The notes under the pieces: generated by a model
Told to the model about the DNA's origin: nothing
What the model saw: the letters and a program-made list of their open reading frames with translations, nothing else
Databases searched by the model: none
Assembly: GCF_030070105.1 (NCBI RefSeq)
Contig: NZ_JASJOO010000003.1
Coordinates: 791,155-855,154 of the forward strand
Direction of reading: 5' to 3'
Length of the DNA stretch: 64,000 nucleotides
Source: Bermanella sp. WJH001
GTDB taxonomy: Bacteria; Pseudomonadota; Gammaproteobacteria; Pseudomonadales; Oceanobacteraceae
Shown here: one piece after another, positions 37,061 to 46,602 of the stretch
Numbering within the stretch: the stretch's first letter is position 1
Layout: the number at the start of each line of letters is the position of its first letter
Made by a program: the position numbers and the translations under genes

Positions 37061-37603
37061 ATGAAAAAAATACTAGGCGCTTTGTTATTCATGTTGCCAA
37101 TGCTGGCGGCTGCCCATCCTGGTCACGAGTCCATATCGGTAACAGAAGGTTTATTAGCGGGTGCTTTACACCCATTAATGGGCTTGGACCATCTCTTGGC
37201 GTTTGCAGCATTAGGTGTATTGCTGTTTAACATTCAAGGTAAGCATGCTGCTTTAATTGGTGTGGCATTCATTGGTTTGTTGGCCGTTGGTTTTTATGGT
37301 GCTCAACTAGGGTTATTTAACATCGCCAGCGCCACAGTTGAGACATTAATCCTTACGTCAGTAATCTTATCGGCGGTATGTTTAGTTTTGGCTCGTTTTG
37401 TTGGTCATTATAAAAGTGCTTTGATAATAACGGGCTTTGCTGTGTTTCATGGGGTTGCTCACGGTGTTGAAGTCCCAGTGGGTGCCAGCAGCCACAGTTT
37501 TGCGCTTGGCTTTTTATTAACAAGCTGTGCGGTGCTGCTGTTAATGCGCAAAATGACAAGCCTGATTGGTTTGATGAAGCAAAATCTGCAACATTCCGCA
37601 TAA
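37061..37603 (+). CDS. HupE/UreJ-family nickel transporter
   Basis: 180 residues from MKKILGALLFMLPMLAAAHPGH with AAGGA upstream; a longer in-frame reading overlaps ureG and is not family-like. Signal peptide, then HPGHES, then five to six helices with the family signature GALHPLMGLDHLLAFAALG. HGVAHGVEVP is the second His-rich motif. Supplies Ni(II) for urease. It closes the urease operon. Confidence 0.88.
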   Translation: MKKILGALLFMLPMLAAAHPGHESISVTEGLLAGALHPLMGLDHLLAFAALGVLLFNIQGKHAALIGVAFIGLLAVGFYGAQLGLFNIASATVETLILTSVILSAVCLVLARFVGHYKSALIITGFAVFHGVAHGVEVPVGASSHSFALGFLLTSCAVLLLMRKMTSLIGLMKQNLQHSA

Positions 37604-37986
37604 ACAAATCAGTCGTGCACTTTTAAGCGCCCTAATGCTATGCATCACAGGGCGCTGTCAGATAAAAGTATGATCTGTATTTTGGTCAGTTTTAAAAAAT
37701 GTGCACATAGGGTGCAATTACCCTTACATCTGCCCAGATATGGGTGAGCTTCATCCCTTCTTCTCGTTATCGTATTGCCTCCGTTTGATTTTATTTTTGC
37801 CTTCTTCACCCCTTCATTGACGAAAAGCCGACACAGTGTCACATAACAGTGCCAATTTACTGTTCGTGCAATTCGATCGCCCTTTTTGTGCGCTTAAATG
37901 GATTTTATGCCTTTATTTGGTGCCTTTTGCTGGTTTTTGAATGGTAATTTTAAGACAAGACAGCATAAATAGGGGAGTTTCATAAG

Positions 37987-38003
37987 TTGGCATCAGCTTT
38001 GCT
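37987..38003 (+). promoter_or_regulatory. Sigma-54-type promoter before porin-glnK-amtB cassette 2
   Basis: TTGGCATCAGCTTTGCT has the GG-N10-GC spacing and a good -24 element, about 190 bp before the porin gene. Upstream, TGCACATAGGGTGCA (near 37701-37715) is a TGCAC/GTGCA dyad two bases shorter than an NtrC site. The 37604-38191 gap also holds a GCGCCCT...AGGGCGC hairpin near 37628 and a leader hairpin at 38052-38084, but no gene. Confidence 0.6.
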
Positions 38004-38051
38004 AAGTACAGGTACACAGATAACAATAACCAAAATAAATAAAAATAACGC

Positions 38052-38084
38052 AAACCCCATCAAGCTATTTCTTTGATGAGGTTT
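38052..38084 (+). promoter_or_regulatory. Hairpin in the leader of porin copy 2
   Basis: AAACC-CATCAA and TTGATG-GGTTT arms with a short loop lie between the sigma-54 promoter and the porin start. It is not followed by a T-run, so an mRNA-stability or attenuation role is more likely than termination. Confidence 0.4.
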
Positions 38085-38191
38085 ATAAGAGCCAAAAGTT
38101 CTTCGCGTACATTACAAAACTGAATTGTTTTGATTTTTTTTGACGATAATAAAACCAAAAATTAAACGATACACAACGAAGGAAATATAAT

Positions 38192-38842
38192 ATGAAAACT
38201 CTATCTAAAGCGGTTGCAATTGCATCTCTACTATCTGCTGGCGTAATGGGCGCACAAGTAGCGAACGCTGAAGTTTCTGCATCTGCATCTATTGCAAATA
38301 CATATTTGTGGCGTGGTCAGGACCTAGGTGGTGCTGCGATTTCTGGTAGCTTAGATTACTCTCACGCTTCAGGCCTATACGCTGGTGTTTGGGGTTCTTC
38401 TGGTGATGCAGAGCTAGGTACTGAAACTGATTTGTATGTGGGTTTTGCTGGTGAAGCCGGTTCAATCGGTTATGACATTGGTTATGTTACTTACCTTTAC
38501 CCAGGTGAAGATGATATCGATGATTCGGCTGAAGTTTACCTAAGTGTTTCTATGGATGCTTTCTCTGCTAGCGTTTACCTTCCTTCAGATTCTGATAACG
38601 ATTCAAAATACTTTGTACTAGGTGCTGGCATGGGTGATTACAGCTTCACTCTAGGTACAACTATTGATTCAGTAGATTCTGATGATGCAACTGTTGATGC
38701 TGATTACACTCACTTCGATGTTAGTTATGCATATAACGACAAATTATCTTTCACTTACAGCCAAGTTGTAGCTGAAGATACTGAAGACTACACCGACATG
38801 GGTGGTACATTTGTTGTTTCTTACAGCTTGCCAATCGAATAA
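38192..38842 (+). CDS. TorF-family (TIGR02001) putative porin, copy 2
   Basis: 216 residues. The signal peptide MKTLSKAVAIASLLSAGVMG is almost the same as in copy 1, but the barrel (ASIANTYLWRGQDLGGAAISGS ... GGTFVVSYSLPIE) is clearly different. It starts the second cassette, 70 bp before glnK copy 2. GAAGGA 9 bases upstream of the ATG. Differing barrels with near-identical downstream genes suggest that only the glnK-amtB part has been homogenised. Confidence 0.8.
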   Translation: MKTLSKAVAIASLLSAGVMGAQVANAEVSASASIANTYLWRGQDLGGAAISGSLDYSHASGLYAGVWGSSGDAELGTETDLYVGFAGEAGSIGYDIGYVTYLYPGEDDIDDSAEVYLSVSMDAFSASVYLPSDSDNDSKYFVLGAGMGDYSFTLGTTIDSVDSDDATVDADYTHFDVSYAYNDKLSFTYSQVVAEDTEDYTDMGGTFVVSYSLPIE

Positions 38843-38867
38843 TTTTATATTGAATAATCTGACATAA

Positions 38868-39251
<384 letters not shown>

Positions 39252-39340
39252 TTTCTTTTTTAAAAAGACATTAAACCCTTTTAGTTTTTAAATTTTTTCT
39301 GACGTTTTAAAAACGTATTGAAGCTTAATGCGGGGGCATT

Positions 39341-40609
39341 ATGGAAAACAATGTGTTTCAACTTCAGTACGCCATGGATACCTTTTACTTCTTGGTATGT
39401 GGCGCACTTGTAATGTGGATGGCGGCTGGTTTCGCCATGCTAGAAGCCGGTCTGGTTCGTTCTAAGAACACCACCGAAATTTTAACTAAGAACGTAGCGC
39501 TATTCGCTATTTCTTGCACCATGTACCTAGTATGTGGCTACGCCATCATGTATGACGGCGGTTTCTTCCTTTCAGGTATTACTGAAGTAGACAGTGCTGC
39601 GGTACTGGCTGATTTTGCAGCCCGTGAAGACGGCTTCGAAGGCGGTTCAATCTACTCTGGTGCATCTGACTTCTTCTTCCAAGTGGTATTCGTAGCAACG
39701 GCTATGTCTATCGTATCGGGTGCCGTTGCTGAGCGTATGAAGCTTTGGTCTTTCCTTGCTTTTGCTGTGGTAATGACCGGTGTGATCTACCCAATGGAAG
39801 GCGCTTGGACTTGGGGCGGTCAATCTGTATTTGGCATGTACTCACTAGGCGATGACTTCGGTTTCTCTGACTTTGCCGGTTCTGGTATCGTTCACATGGC
39901 CGGTGCAGCTGCTGCCCTTGCGGGTGTTCTATTACTAGGTCCACGTAAAGGTAAATACGGCGCGAATGGCGAAATCAATGCCATCCCAGGTGCAAACCTT
40001 CCTCTAGCGACCCTAGGTACATTCATCCTTTGGATGGGTTGGTTCGGTTTCAACGGTGGTTCTGTTCTTAAACTTGGCGACATTGCGAATGCTCACGCAG
40101 TAGCAGTGGTATTCACCAATACTAACGCGGCGGCTGCCGGTGGTTTGATTGGTGCATTAATCCTAGCGCGTATCTTGTTCAAGAAAGCGGACTTAACCAT
40201 GGCCCTTAACCGTGCACTTGCCGGTCTTGTGGCAATTACTGCTGAACCTTCAACGCCAACACCATTCGAAGCCACTATCATTGGTGCTATCGGTGGTCTA
40301 ATCGTTGTGCTTTCTATCCTGACTCTAGACAAGATGAAGATCGACGATCCTGTGGGCGCCATCTCTGTTCACGGTGTGGTAGGTCTATTTGGTCTACTAG
40401 TTGTGCCATTCACTAACGCAGGTACCACTATTGGTGGCCAGTTAATGGGTGCTGTTACCATCTTTGTTTGGGTATTCGTAGCCAGCTTCATTGTTTGGGG
40501 CATAATCAAAGCTGTGATGGGTGTACGAGTAACAGAAGAAGAAGAGTACGAAGGTGTTGACCTTGCCGAATGTGGCATGGAGGCATACCCAGAGTTCACT
40601 TCTAAGTAA
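39341..40609 (+). CDS. amtB: Ammonium transporter AmtB, copy 2
   Basis: 422 residues, identical to copy 1 except in the last ~20 residues (EGVDLAECGMEAYPEFTSK against EGSDLAECGMEAYPEFTKNG). Same twin His motifs and membrane topology. The first DNA difference noticed is a silent ATC/ATA at 40504; more differences follow in the tail. Confidence 0.96.
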   Translation: MENNVFQLQYAMDTFYFLVCGALVMWMAAGFAMLEAGLVRSKNTTEILTKNVALFAISCTMYLVCGYAIMYDGGFFLSGITEVDSAAVLADFAAREDGFEGGSIYSGASDFFFQVVFVATAMSIVSGAVAERMKLWSFLAFAVVMTGVIYPMEGAWTWGGQSVFGMYSLGDDFGFSDFAGSGIVHMAGAAAALAGVLLLGPRKGKYGANGEINAIPGANLPLATLGTFILWMGWFGFNGGSVLKLGDIANAHAVAVVFTNTNAAAAGGLIGALILARILFKKADLTMALNRALAGLVAITAEPSTPTPFEATIIGAIGGLIVVLSILTLDKMKIDDPVGAISVHGVVGLFGLLVVPFTNAGTTIGGQLMGAVTIFVWVFVASFIVWGIIKAVMGVRVTEEEEYEGVDLAECGMEAYPEFTSK

Positions 40610-40671
40610 TCGTTTAGCTTCGCTAAGCGCGAGACGTAAGACGCTGCTAAAGTGATCGAGCGTTTATCAAG

Positions 40672-40704
40672 AAAGCCTCAATGTGAAAGCATTGGGGCTT
40701 TTTT
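40672..40704 (+). terminator. Terminator after amtB copy 2
   Basis: AAAGCCTCAATG-N6-CATTGGGGCTTTTTT stem with T-run; unrelated in sequence to the terminator after copy 1. Confidence 0.9.
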
Positions 40705-40713
40705 ATTTGTGAG

Positions 40714-40772
40714 TACGAACCCGCACCTGCGGGTGAATGGCTTATGGCTCGCAGGTGCAAACTCGTGCATGT
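40714..40772 (+). repeat. 59-bp direct repeat, first copy
   Basis: Begins TACGAACCCGCACCTGCGGG and ends ACTCGTGCATGT. Recurs at 41003 with 53 of 59 bases the same. Contains its own dyad CCCGCACCTGCGGG. Non-coding. Confidence 0.75.
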
Positions 40773-40792
40773 TCGCGAGAACGCATCGCCTT

Positions 40793-40962
40793 AGTAGGGT
40801 GGGTTAGCGAAGCGTAACCCATCAATATCAGCTTCATGATTACATACAAATACACATGTATTTTTATAACCCATTAAATGCTGCTAGCTTGAGGGTGTTG
40901 TTTGAACGCAACAGGTGCAGATGGGTTACGACCTCGCTGCGCTCAATCTAACCCATCCTACC
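40793..40962. repeat. Palindromic intergenic repeat (TAACCCATCCTAC type), copy 2
   Basis: GTAGGGTGGGTTAG-CGAAG-CGTAACCCATC at the left and GATGGGTTACG...CTAACCCATCCTACC at the right. The same family is found after amtB copy 1 (21081-21191). The two amtB genes are thus each followed by this repeat. Confidence 0.7.
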
Positions 40963-41002
40963 AATTTGAAAAGGGTGGCCCAGGTTCGGCCTGCGTAATA
41001 CA

Positions 41003-41061
41003 TACGAATCCGCACCTGCGGGTGAATGGCTTATGGCTTGAAGGTGTAAACTCGTAAATGT
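41003..41061 (+). repeat. 59-bp direct repeat, second copy
   Basis: Begins TACGAATCCGCACCTGCGGG; 53 of 59 bases match the copy at 40714. The remaining part of the 40610-41274 gap shows no gene. Confidence 0.75.
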
Positions 41062-41274
41062 GTTTTTGCGCGTTATAAAATAAAGCTAATAATCATTGAC
41101 CTTGATTCCATAAAGAGCCCAGTCCGTTCATCGCTGAACAGCGAGGGGCGAGCGTGTCGAAGGAGCACGCCAGTGGAACCTTTTTAATTCTTGCTTATCC
41201 AATCCCTAACATTCCATGCCTTGCCAAGACTTGCTATAGTGCGCGGCAATCATTACTTCTAAGAATAAAGTTAA

Positions 41275-41889
41275 ATGTCTAAGTATTTACTTGTAATAGC
41301 GGCCTTCATTATGGCCACCCCAGTTTACGCTGAGCTGACCACTAACATGGGAACAGCCACTAAATATATGTTTCGTGGTGTGAAACAAAGCGATGCTGAT
41401 ATCGTGATTAATGGTGGCATCGATTATAACGGTCCATTTGGGTTTTATGCGGGGGCGTGGGCTTACACCGGCAGCATTGAAGATTTTGATACCTCAGAGG
41501 TGAATGCTTATGGTGGTTTTGCTTACAGTTTAGGTAATGTGGCTTTAGGCGGTGGCGTCATTGGTTATGAGCGCGGCGGTGATAAAAAAGAAAACACAGA
41601 ATACAATATGAATGTGGCTTGGCGCGATTACCGTTTAAGTGTTTATCAAGATGATAAAGACACCTATGAATATAAAGAGCTGGCTGCCAATTATGAGTTT
41701 TGGGATGATGCCGGCATGGCATTTACCGCGGGTTTGTTAACACCGGATGACTCAAAAGAATTATGGGATTATTCAGTGTCGATCGTGTTAGCGATGCCAT
41801 CCAAGGTGGATTTTGAAGTACTGCTGACTAACCAACAAAAGAAAGGCTATTCATTGGTATTAGGAATCAGCCAGCAATTTGATTGGTAA
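41275..41889 (+). CDS. TorF-family (TIGR02001) putative porin, copy 3
   Basis: 204 residues, signal peptide MSKYLLVIAAFIMATPVYAE. The first strands TTNMGTATKYMFRGVKQSDADIVINGGIDY match the family opening of the two other copies (YVFRGVSYSDNG), and it ends VLGISQQFDW. No glnK-amtB follows this copy. Probably an outer membrane channel; substrate unknown. Confidence 0.75.
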   Translation: MSKYLLVIAAFIMATPVYAELTTNMGTATKYMFRGVKQSDADIVINGGIDYNGPFGFYAGAWAYTGSIEDFDTSEVNAYGGFAYSLGNVALGGGVIGYERGGDKKENTEYNMNVAWRDYRLSVYQDDKDTYEYKELAANYEFWDDAGMAFTAGLLTPDDSKELWDYSVSIVLAMPSKVDFEVLLTNQQKKGYSLVLGISQQFDW

Positions 41890-41904
41890 TCGAAACATAG
41901 ATAC

Positions 41905-41929
41905 AAAAGGAGCTTAGGCTCCTTTTTTT
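41905..41929 (+). terminator. Terminator after porin copy 3
   Basis: AAAAGGAGC-TTAG-GCTCCTTTTTTT stem and T-run, 16 bp after the stop codon. Confidence 0.9.
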
Positions 41930-42081
41930 GTGCCCGAGGTTTCATACAAATTGCGCAAGTGTGACTATCTAGACTGAGATGTATGGGCCGAATATTGATA
42001 CAAAACTATAAATATCTTGATGTGCAGGCGTTGATGAATAAAATGCGCCAGCATTCTTGCTAGACTATGATCAGGAGGCAA

Positions 42082-42107
42082 AGCTAGATCGGTTAACCAA
42101 TCTAGCT
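42082..42107. promoter_or_regulatory. 26-bp palindrome in the speA leader
   Basis: AGCTAGAT-C-GGTTAACC-A-ATCTAGCT: symmetric over its whole length except one mismatched pair. It lies 139 bp upstream of the speA start. It could be an operator or a leader RNA stem. The rest of the 41930-42245 gap shows nothing else. Confidence 0.5.
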
Positions 42108-42245
42108 CTGTCACCTAATGCGGGGGACAGATACCTTACTCAATTTTTTTCAGTTGGAAAAGGGTGTTTGCCGCAATTAAGGGCAATTTTTTAACCTGTG
42201 CAAACTTTTAGTGCAGTGCGCATAAGCTATGGTGGATCAAATAAT

Positions 42246-44138
42246 ATGCAGACGGATGCTCAACAAGCACGTGATGTTTACAATATCGAACATTGGAGCG
42301 AAGGCTTTTTTGATGTAAACCCACAAGGTGACGTGGTGGTGAGCCCGTTTGATGAGGTGAAAGTCAGTTTTAAAGACTTAATCGATCAGGCTCGAGCTGA
42401 TGGTTTAGAGCTGCCGTTATTAATGCGTTTTCCTGCAATTTTGCATGATCGAGTTCGCGCCATTAATGAAGCGTTTCGCAATGCCAGCCAATTGCATGGT
42501 TATGAAGGTTCATATACCAGTGTTTACCCAATTAAAGTTAATCAGCAGCGCCGAGTGGTTGAAGAGTTAATCAACGGTCAGCAGCAGCAAGGGCAATCCA
42601 TCGGTCTAGAGGCGGGTAGTAAACCTGAATTGATGGCGGTATTGGGTATGGCGGGTCAGAGCAAGGCCACTATTGTGTGCAACGGCTACAAAGATCGCCA
42701 TTACATTCGCTTAGCATTATTAGGTGAAAAACTGGGTCATAAGGTTTACCTGGTTGTTGAAAAAGTTTCTGAACTGGATCTTATTTTAGAAGAAGCAAAA
42801 GCATTAGATGTTATTCCTCGTTTAGGGGTGCGCGCCCGTTTAGCTTCTGTCGGTAAAGGTAACTGGCAGAACACAGGGGGCGAAAAATCCAAGTTTGGTT
42901 TGTCGGCGAACCAAATCCTGCAAGTATTCGAACAAGTTAAAGCCCAAGGCAGTTTGGCTAGCCTGCAGTTGTTACATTTCCATCTTGGCAGTCAGATAGC
43001 CAATATTCGCGATATTCAAAGTGGCCTTCGTGAATGCGGTCGTATTTTCACTGAGCTGTGTTTATTGGGCGCCAATATTAATGTGGTGGATGTGGGTGGT
43101 GGTTTAGGTGTGGATTATGAAGGCACTCGCTCACGCAGCTTTTGCTCAATGAACTACAGCATGGCGGAGTATGCCAACAATGTGGTTTACGCCTTTAATG
43201 AAGCGGCCAATCAAGCGGACTTAAAACACCCAGATATCATTACCGAATCCGGTCGAGCCATGACAGCTCACCATGCAGTTTTACTGACCAATGTGATTGA
43301 CTGGGAGCAACCAATGACGGATGAGGTTCAGCCGCCATTGGAAGAAGAGTCACCTTTAGTGCATCACATGTGGGATGTTTATCAACGCATTATTAATCCA
43401 AGTAAGCGTTCATTGCTCGAAGCTTATCATGATGTTCAGCATGATTTAGCGGACAGTCAAAGTGCGTTTTTACAGGGCAATATTGGCCTAAAAGAGCGTG
43501 CCAAAATCGAAGCGTATTCCAATACGATTAATCAGTGCCTGTCACAGCAATTATCACCTAATGCAAAAGGTCAAGCGCAGGTACTTGATCGCATTCAAGA
43601 GACACAGGCTGATAAATTATTTGTGAACTTTTCGTTATTTCAATCCATACCGGATGCATGGGGAATCGATCAGATTTTCCCAATATTGCCATTAACTGGT
43701 TTAAATCGACCAGTTGAGCGTCGCGCGGTTATTCAAGATATAACCTGTGACAGTGATGGCCGTGTTGAGCAATACATTGAAGGGGATAGTCTAGAAACCA
43801 CCTTGCCAATGCCAAGTTACGCTGACCACGAAGATATCCTGATGGGATTTTTCATGGTGGGGGCCTATCAAGAAATCTTGGGTGACTTGCATAATTTATT
43901 TGGTGATACGGATTCTGTTGACGTCTATATCGATGATAACGGTAAGGTGGCTCTTCAATCGGCCCAGCAGGGGGATACAGTGGCCAAGGTTCTGCAATAC
44001 GTGAACTTTGACATACCTAAGCTTCAGCAGGCTTACAGCGATATTCTGCAAGGTTCTGAACTGGCCTCTGAAGAGAAGGCATTATTCTTAGCCGAATTAG
44101 AAAAAACCTTGGTGTCTCCAACCTATTTACATATCTGA
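42246..44138 (+). CDS. speA: Biosynthetic arginine decarboxylase SpeA
   Basis: 630 residues from MQTDAQQARDVYNIEHWSEG; an in-frame GTG 48 bp upstream is less likely. PLP-dependent fold III enzyme: the PLP Lys is in SVYPIKVNQQRRVVEE, followed by GLEAGSKPEL, HFHLGSQ, DVGGGLGVDYEGT and ESGRAMTAHHA. Converts arginine to agmatine, the first step to putrescine and spermidine. Length agrees with the family (E. coli 658). Confidence 0.97.
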   Translation: MQTDAQQARDVYNIEHWSEGFFDVNPQGDVVVSPFDEVKVSFKDLIDQARADGLELPLLMRFPAILHDRVRAINEAFRNASQLHGYEGSYTSVYPIKVNQQRRVVEELINGQQQQGQSIGLEAGSKPELMAVLGMAGQSKATIVCNGYKDRHYIRLALLGEKLGHKVYLVVEKVSELDLILEEAKALDVIPRLGVRARLASVGKGNWQNTGGEKSKFGLSANQILQVFEQVKAQGSLASLQLLHFHLGSQIANIRDIQSGLRECGRIFTELCLLGANINVVDVGGGLGVDYEGTRSRSFCSMNYSMAEYANNVVYAFNEAANQADLKHPDIITESGRAMTAHHAVLLTNVIDWEQPMTDEVQPPLEEESPLVHHMWDVYQRIINPSKRSLLEAYHDVQHDLADSQSAFLQGNIGLKERAKIEAYSNTINQCLSQQLSPNAKGQAQVLDRIQETQADKLFVNFSLFQSIPDAWGIDQIFPILPLTGLNRPVERRAVIQDITCDSDGRVEQYIEGDSLETTLPMPSYADHEDILMGFFMVGAYQEILGDLHNLFGDTDSVDVYIDDNGKVALQSAQQGDTVAKVLQYVNFDIPKLQQAYSDILQGSELASEEKALFLAELEKTLVSPTYLHI

Positions 44139-44274
44139 TATGCAAAAAAGGAGTCTAAAAAGGTTTGTTAATAGCAATTAGGTATAGCTAAAAATCTGAC
44201 AGATAAGCTCCCCTGAACTATAAATTTCTACGCAGCGTTTATTGCTCATGGAACTTAAGGATGGGAGAGCTATT

Positions 44275-44547
44275 ATGCCTAAATCTAAAAAAGCCCCTCA
44301 GGTAGATATGGATGACGATACCGACGACAGCGTTGGTTTAGTCGATGAGCCGGATATGGAGTTTATCGGTAGTGCAGAAGAAGGGGTGTTGCGATCCATC
44401 GCGTCACGCCAGAAATTGCGCAGTAAAATGGACAATGAAATAGAAGCCTTCTTAAAACAAGGTGGCGCAATTAATGAGATTGAGCCAAATGTGATGGCTG
44501 ATCCACCGCGTAAACCCACTTCAAACTATGGTTCACGCCCAATTTAA
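44275..44547 (+). CDS. sutA: SutA-like RNA polymerase-associated regulator
   Basis: 90 residues from MPKSKKAPQVDMDDDTDDSV with GGGAGAG eight bases upstream. An acidic disordered N-terminus is followed by the family C-terminus FLKQGGAINEIEPNVMADPP and ending KPTSNYGSRPI, very close to Pseudomonas SutA. SutA binds RNA polymerase and raises expression of housekeeping genes in slow growth. A strong terminator follows. Confidence 0.8.
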   Translation: MPKSKKAPQVDMDDDTDDSVGLVDEPDMEFIGSAEEGVLRSIASRQKLRSKMDNEIEAFLKQGGAINEIEPNVMADPPRKPTSNYGSRPI

Positions 44548-44566
44548 CGGCCATGAACCTGAAATG

Positions 44567-44593
44567 AACCCAACAACCTTGTTGGGTTTTTTT
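44567..44593 (+). terminator. Terminator after sutA
   Basis: AACCCAACAA-CCTT-GTTGGGTTTTTTT stem and T-run. Confidence 0.92.
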
Positions 44594-44755
44594 ATGCCTA
44601 TAGAAAATAAAATAGACCGGCATCTTAGAAATCAAAATGAGTGTAGTCAGAAGCTGACAGGAGGGGGAAGTTGTCTTAGTTGGCTATTGCACGTACAAGG
44701 TTGCAAGTCTAAGGTGCATGCAGCAAAAATAATAAAAATAAAACTGAGGTCATGG

Positions 44756-45439
44756 ATGAAACGTTCCATAACAGCCATATTTATACTGCTTGTGATGCCA
44801 CCAAGTTTTGCAAAGCCGTTATTAATCGAAGGCAACCTTGATCACTGGCGTCCGGTGACATTGAACGGCGAAACTCAATATCAGCCCATTATGGACATGG
44901 AGCAAGGCGTTGTTTTACGCGCAGAAAGCGTTAAGTCGGCATCCGGTTATGAGTATTCGCGCACCATCAATCTGAATAAAACCCCGGTATTGCAATGGCA
45001 ATGGACAGCAGAGTTAACCCCTTATGCTTTGGCAATAGATCATCAGGGTATTGAAACCAAGCAAAATGAATTTGATGAGCGTGACGCAAAAGGTAATGAC
45101 TTTGTTTTGCGTGTTGTGGTCAGCCGTAAACCCATGTTTGCACAGGCAAAGTCCATCCATTATGTTTGGTCTCACTCACAACCCATAGAAAGTGACTGGG
45201 CAATTGACGATAACAATAAAGTGATTGTTGTCAGTGGTGATGGTCAAACCACTATGAAATGGCAAACCTTGCATCGCCATATTCAAAAGGATTGGCAGCG
45301 GGTTTTTGCTGAGAATATCAGCGATATTAATAGCATCATGTTTATGACGGACAGTGATGCTATTGGCGGACATGCCATTGGTTATTATGGTGATATGCGG
45401 ACATTAGCCACTAAAGCGATGGCAAAGAGTGAGCCTTAA
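44756..45439 (+). CDS. DUF3047-family exported protein
   Basis: 227 residues. I start it at MKRSITAIFILLVMPPSFAK, a signal peptide, and not at the much longer open frame from 44528 that overlaps sutA. DUF3047-like features are LNKTPVLQWQWTAE, DERDAKGNDFVLRVVVSR, IHYVWSHSQPIESDW and MTDSDAIGGHAIGYYGDM, a beta-sandwich rich in Trp. The role is unknown; probably periplasmic. Confidence 0.75.
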   Translation: MKRSITAIFILLVMPPSFAKPLLIEGNLDHWRPVTLNGETQYQPIMDMEQGVVLRAESVKSASGYEYSRTINLNKTPVLQWQWTAELTPYALAIDHQGIETKQNEFDERDAKGNDFVLRVVVSRKPMFAQAKSIHYVWSHSQPIESDWAIDDNNKVIVVSGDGQTTMKWQTLHRHIQKDWQRVFAENISDINSIMFMTDSDAIGGHAIGYYGDMRTLATKAMAKSEP

Positions 45440-45468
45440 CACGCTTGAGTGCATTTATTCGCCCCCAC

Positions 45469-45495
45469 AAAAAAGCCCACAGCAGTGGGCTTTTT
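45469..45495. terminator. Bidirectional terminator between DUF3047 gene and crc
   Basis: AAAAAAGCCCAC-AGCA-GTGGGCTTTTT stem with A- and T-runs on both sides, between convergent genes. Confidence 0.93.
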
Positions 45496-45518
45496 ATTTG
45501 CAGAAAGCTTAAAACAGC

Positions 45519-46286
45519 TTAATCGATTTCATATTCAATTAAGGTTGCACCGTGTTGCCCCCAAATTTGATCGCGTAATACTTTGGCATCTACCACGAAT
45601 TGGCGCAGTTCTGGGGTGCAGATTTGATAATCCAAACGCCAGCCATTTTGGTTACGACGAGCCGATTCGGCGTCAGGCCACCATGTAAACTGGTTTTCAC
45701 CAAAATTGGCTTCACGGAAGGCATCCACAAATTCTAATGGACCTGTTACTTGATCCATAAAGGCTTGTTCTTCTGGCAAGAAGCCTGGCTGATTTTGCGC
45801 CGCTTTCCAATCCGCAATATCCACAGATTTATGTGCCACCCCATAAAAACCGGCAAAGATAAACTCACGACGTTTACGTTTGGTTTTCTTTAGGTGCTCG
45901 ATAAATTGTTGTTGAAACGCTAATTTATCTTCAAGGTTATTATGCTCATCTTCAACTGGAAATAAGATGGAGCCAATGGAGACTTGCTCAAAATCCGCTT
46001 GAATATAGCGACCATAGCGATCACAGGACTCAAATGCCAAACCCGTCATAATGGCTTTAGGCATATCGCGCGTTAAAATAGCAACGCCACTGTAGTTGTC
46101 TGGTTCACCATCAAAGAAATAAGCGTTGAAGTTTTCAGGATAAAGAACCGCATCGCTTAATTGGTATTCTTTTGCTTTCAGGTTTTGTACACAGACAACG
46201 TCCGCATCATGCTCAGCTAGCCAATCATAAAAGCCATCGGCGACAGCGGCTTCTAGTCCGTTAACTTGTACGTTTATAACCTTCAT
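45519..46286 (-). CDS. crc: Catabolite repression control protein Crc (inactive ExoIII homologue)
   Basis: 255 residues with the exonuclease III fold, but the active-site residues are changed: the Glu of LQExK is Asn35 (CVQNLK), GDFN is GFYG, and the Asp of SDHAPL is Gln (GQHGATL). Diagnostic Crc segments are DRYGRYIQADFEQVSI, KRKRREFIFAGF and WRLDYQICTPELRQFV. In Pseudomonas Crc works with Hfq to repress translation of catabolic mRNAs. The divergent pyrE neighbour matches the Pseudomonas pyrE-crc locus. The 316-bp gap to pyrE has no recognised gene. Confidence 0.88.
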   Translation of the reverse strand: MKVINVQVNGLEAAVADGFYDWLAEHDADVVCVQNLKAKEYQLSDAVLYPENFNAYFFDGEPDNYSGVAILTRDMPKAIMTGLAFESCDRYGRYIQADFEQVSIGSILFPVEDEHNNLEDKLAFQQQFIEHLKKTKRKRREFIFAGFYGVAHKSVDIADWKAAQNQPGFLPEEQAFMDQVTGPLEFVDAFREANFGENQFTWWPDAESARRNQNGWRLDYQICTPELRQFVVDAKVLRDQIWGQHGATLIEYEID

Positions 46287-46602
46287 AAAGGCTCCCTGTT
46301 TTTCGAGGCGGCTATGATACTCAGTTTTGATTAGGCTAACATCTCTAAAACTGACTTTTTCGCGAATTAACTATTCCGCTAGAACGATCACGAATGAATC
46401 GTACAAAAAGTGGTTTATATCAAATGGTATCAAGCGCTCAAGGCGATTTTTGTGCTTATTTTTGCAGTCTATGATGGGAATTATAGTATTAGCCGTTAAA
46501 ATACCCGAATTTGTGCCAAGCGATTAGCACAGATAGACCAAAATTGGCGGACTTCAGCTAAGCTGAAGACACATAACTTAAGTTTAGACAGTGGTTGGGA
46601 TT

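Noticed and set aside
37645-37842. Open frame on the minus strand in the hupE-porin gap
   Set aside because: It lies in a promoter region with a sigma-54 site and hairpins, and no homology or ribosome binding site was seen.
44528-44755. N-terminal extension of the DUF3047 gene overlapping sutA
   Set aside because: The extension crosses the sutA terminator, and a proper signal peptide begins at 44756.
45519-46286. Active exonuclease III
   Set aside because: Key metal and catalytic residues are replaced and the protein matches Crc in its specific segments and location next to pyrE.
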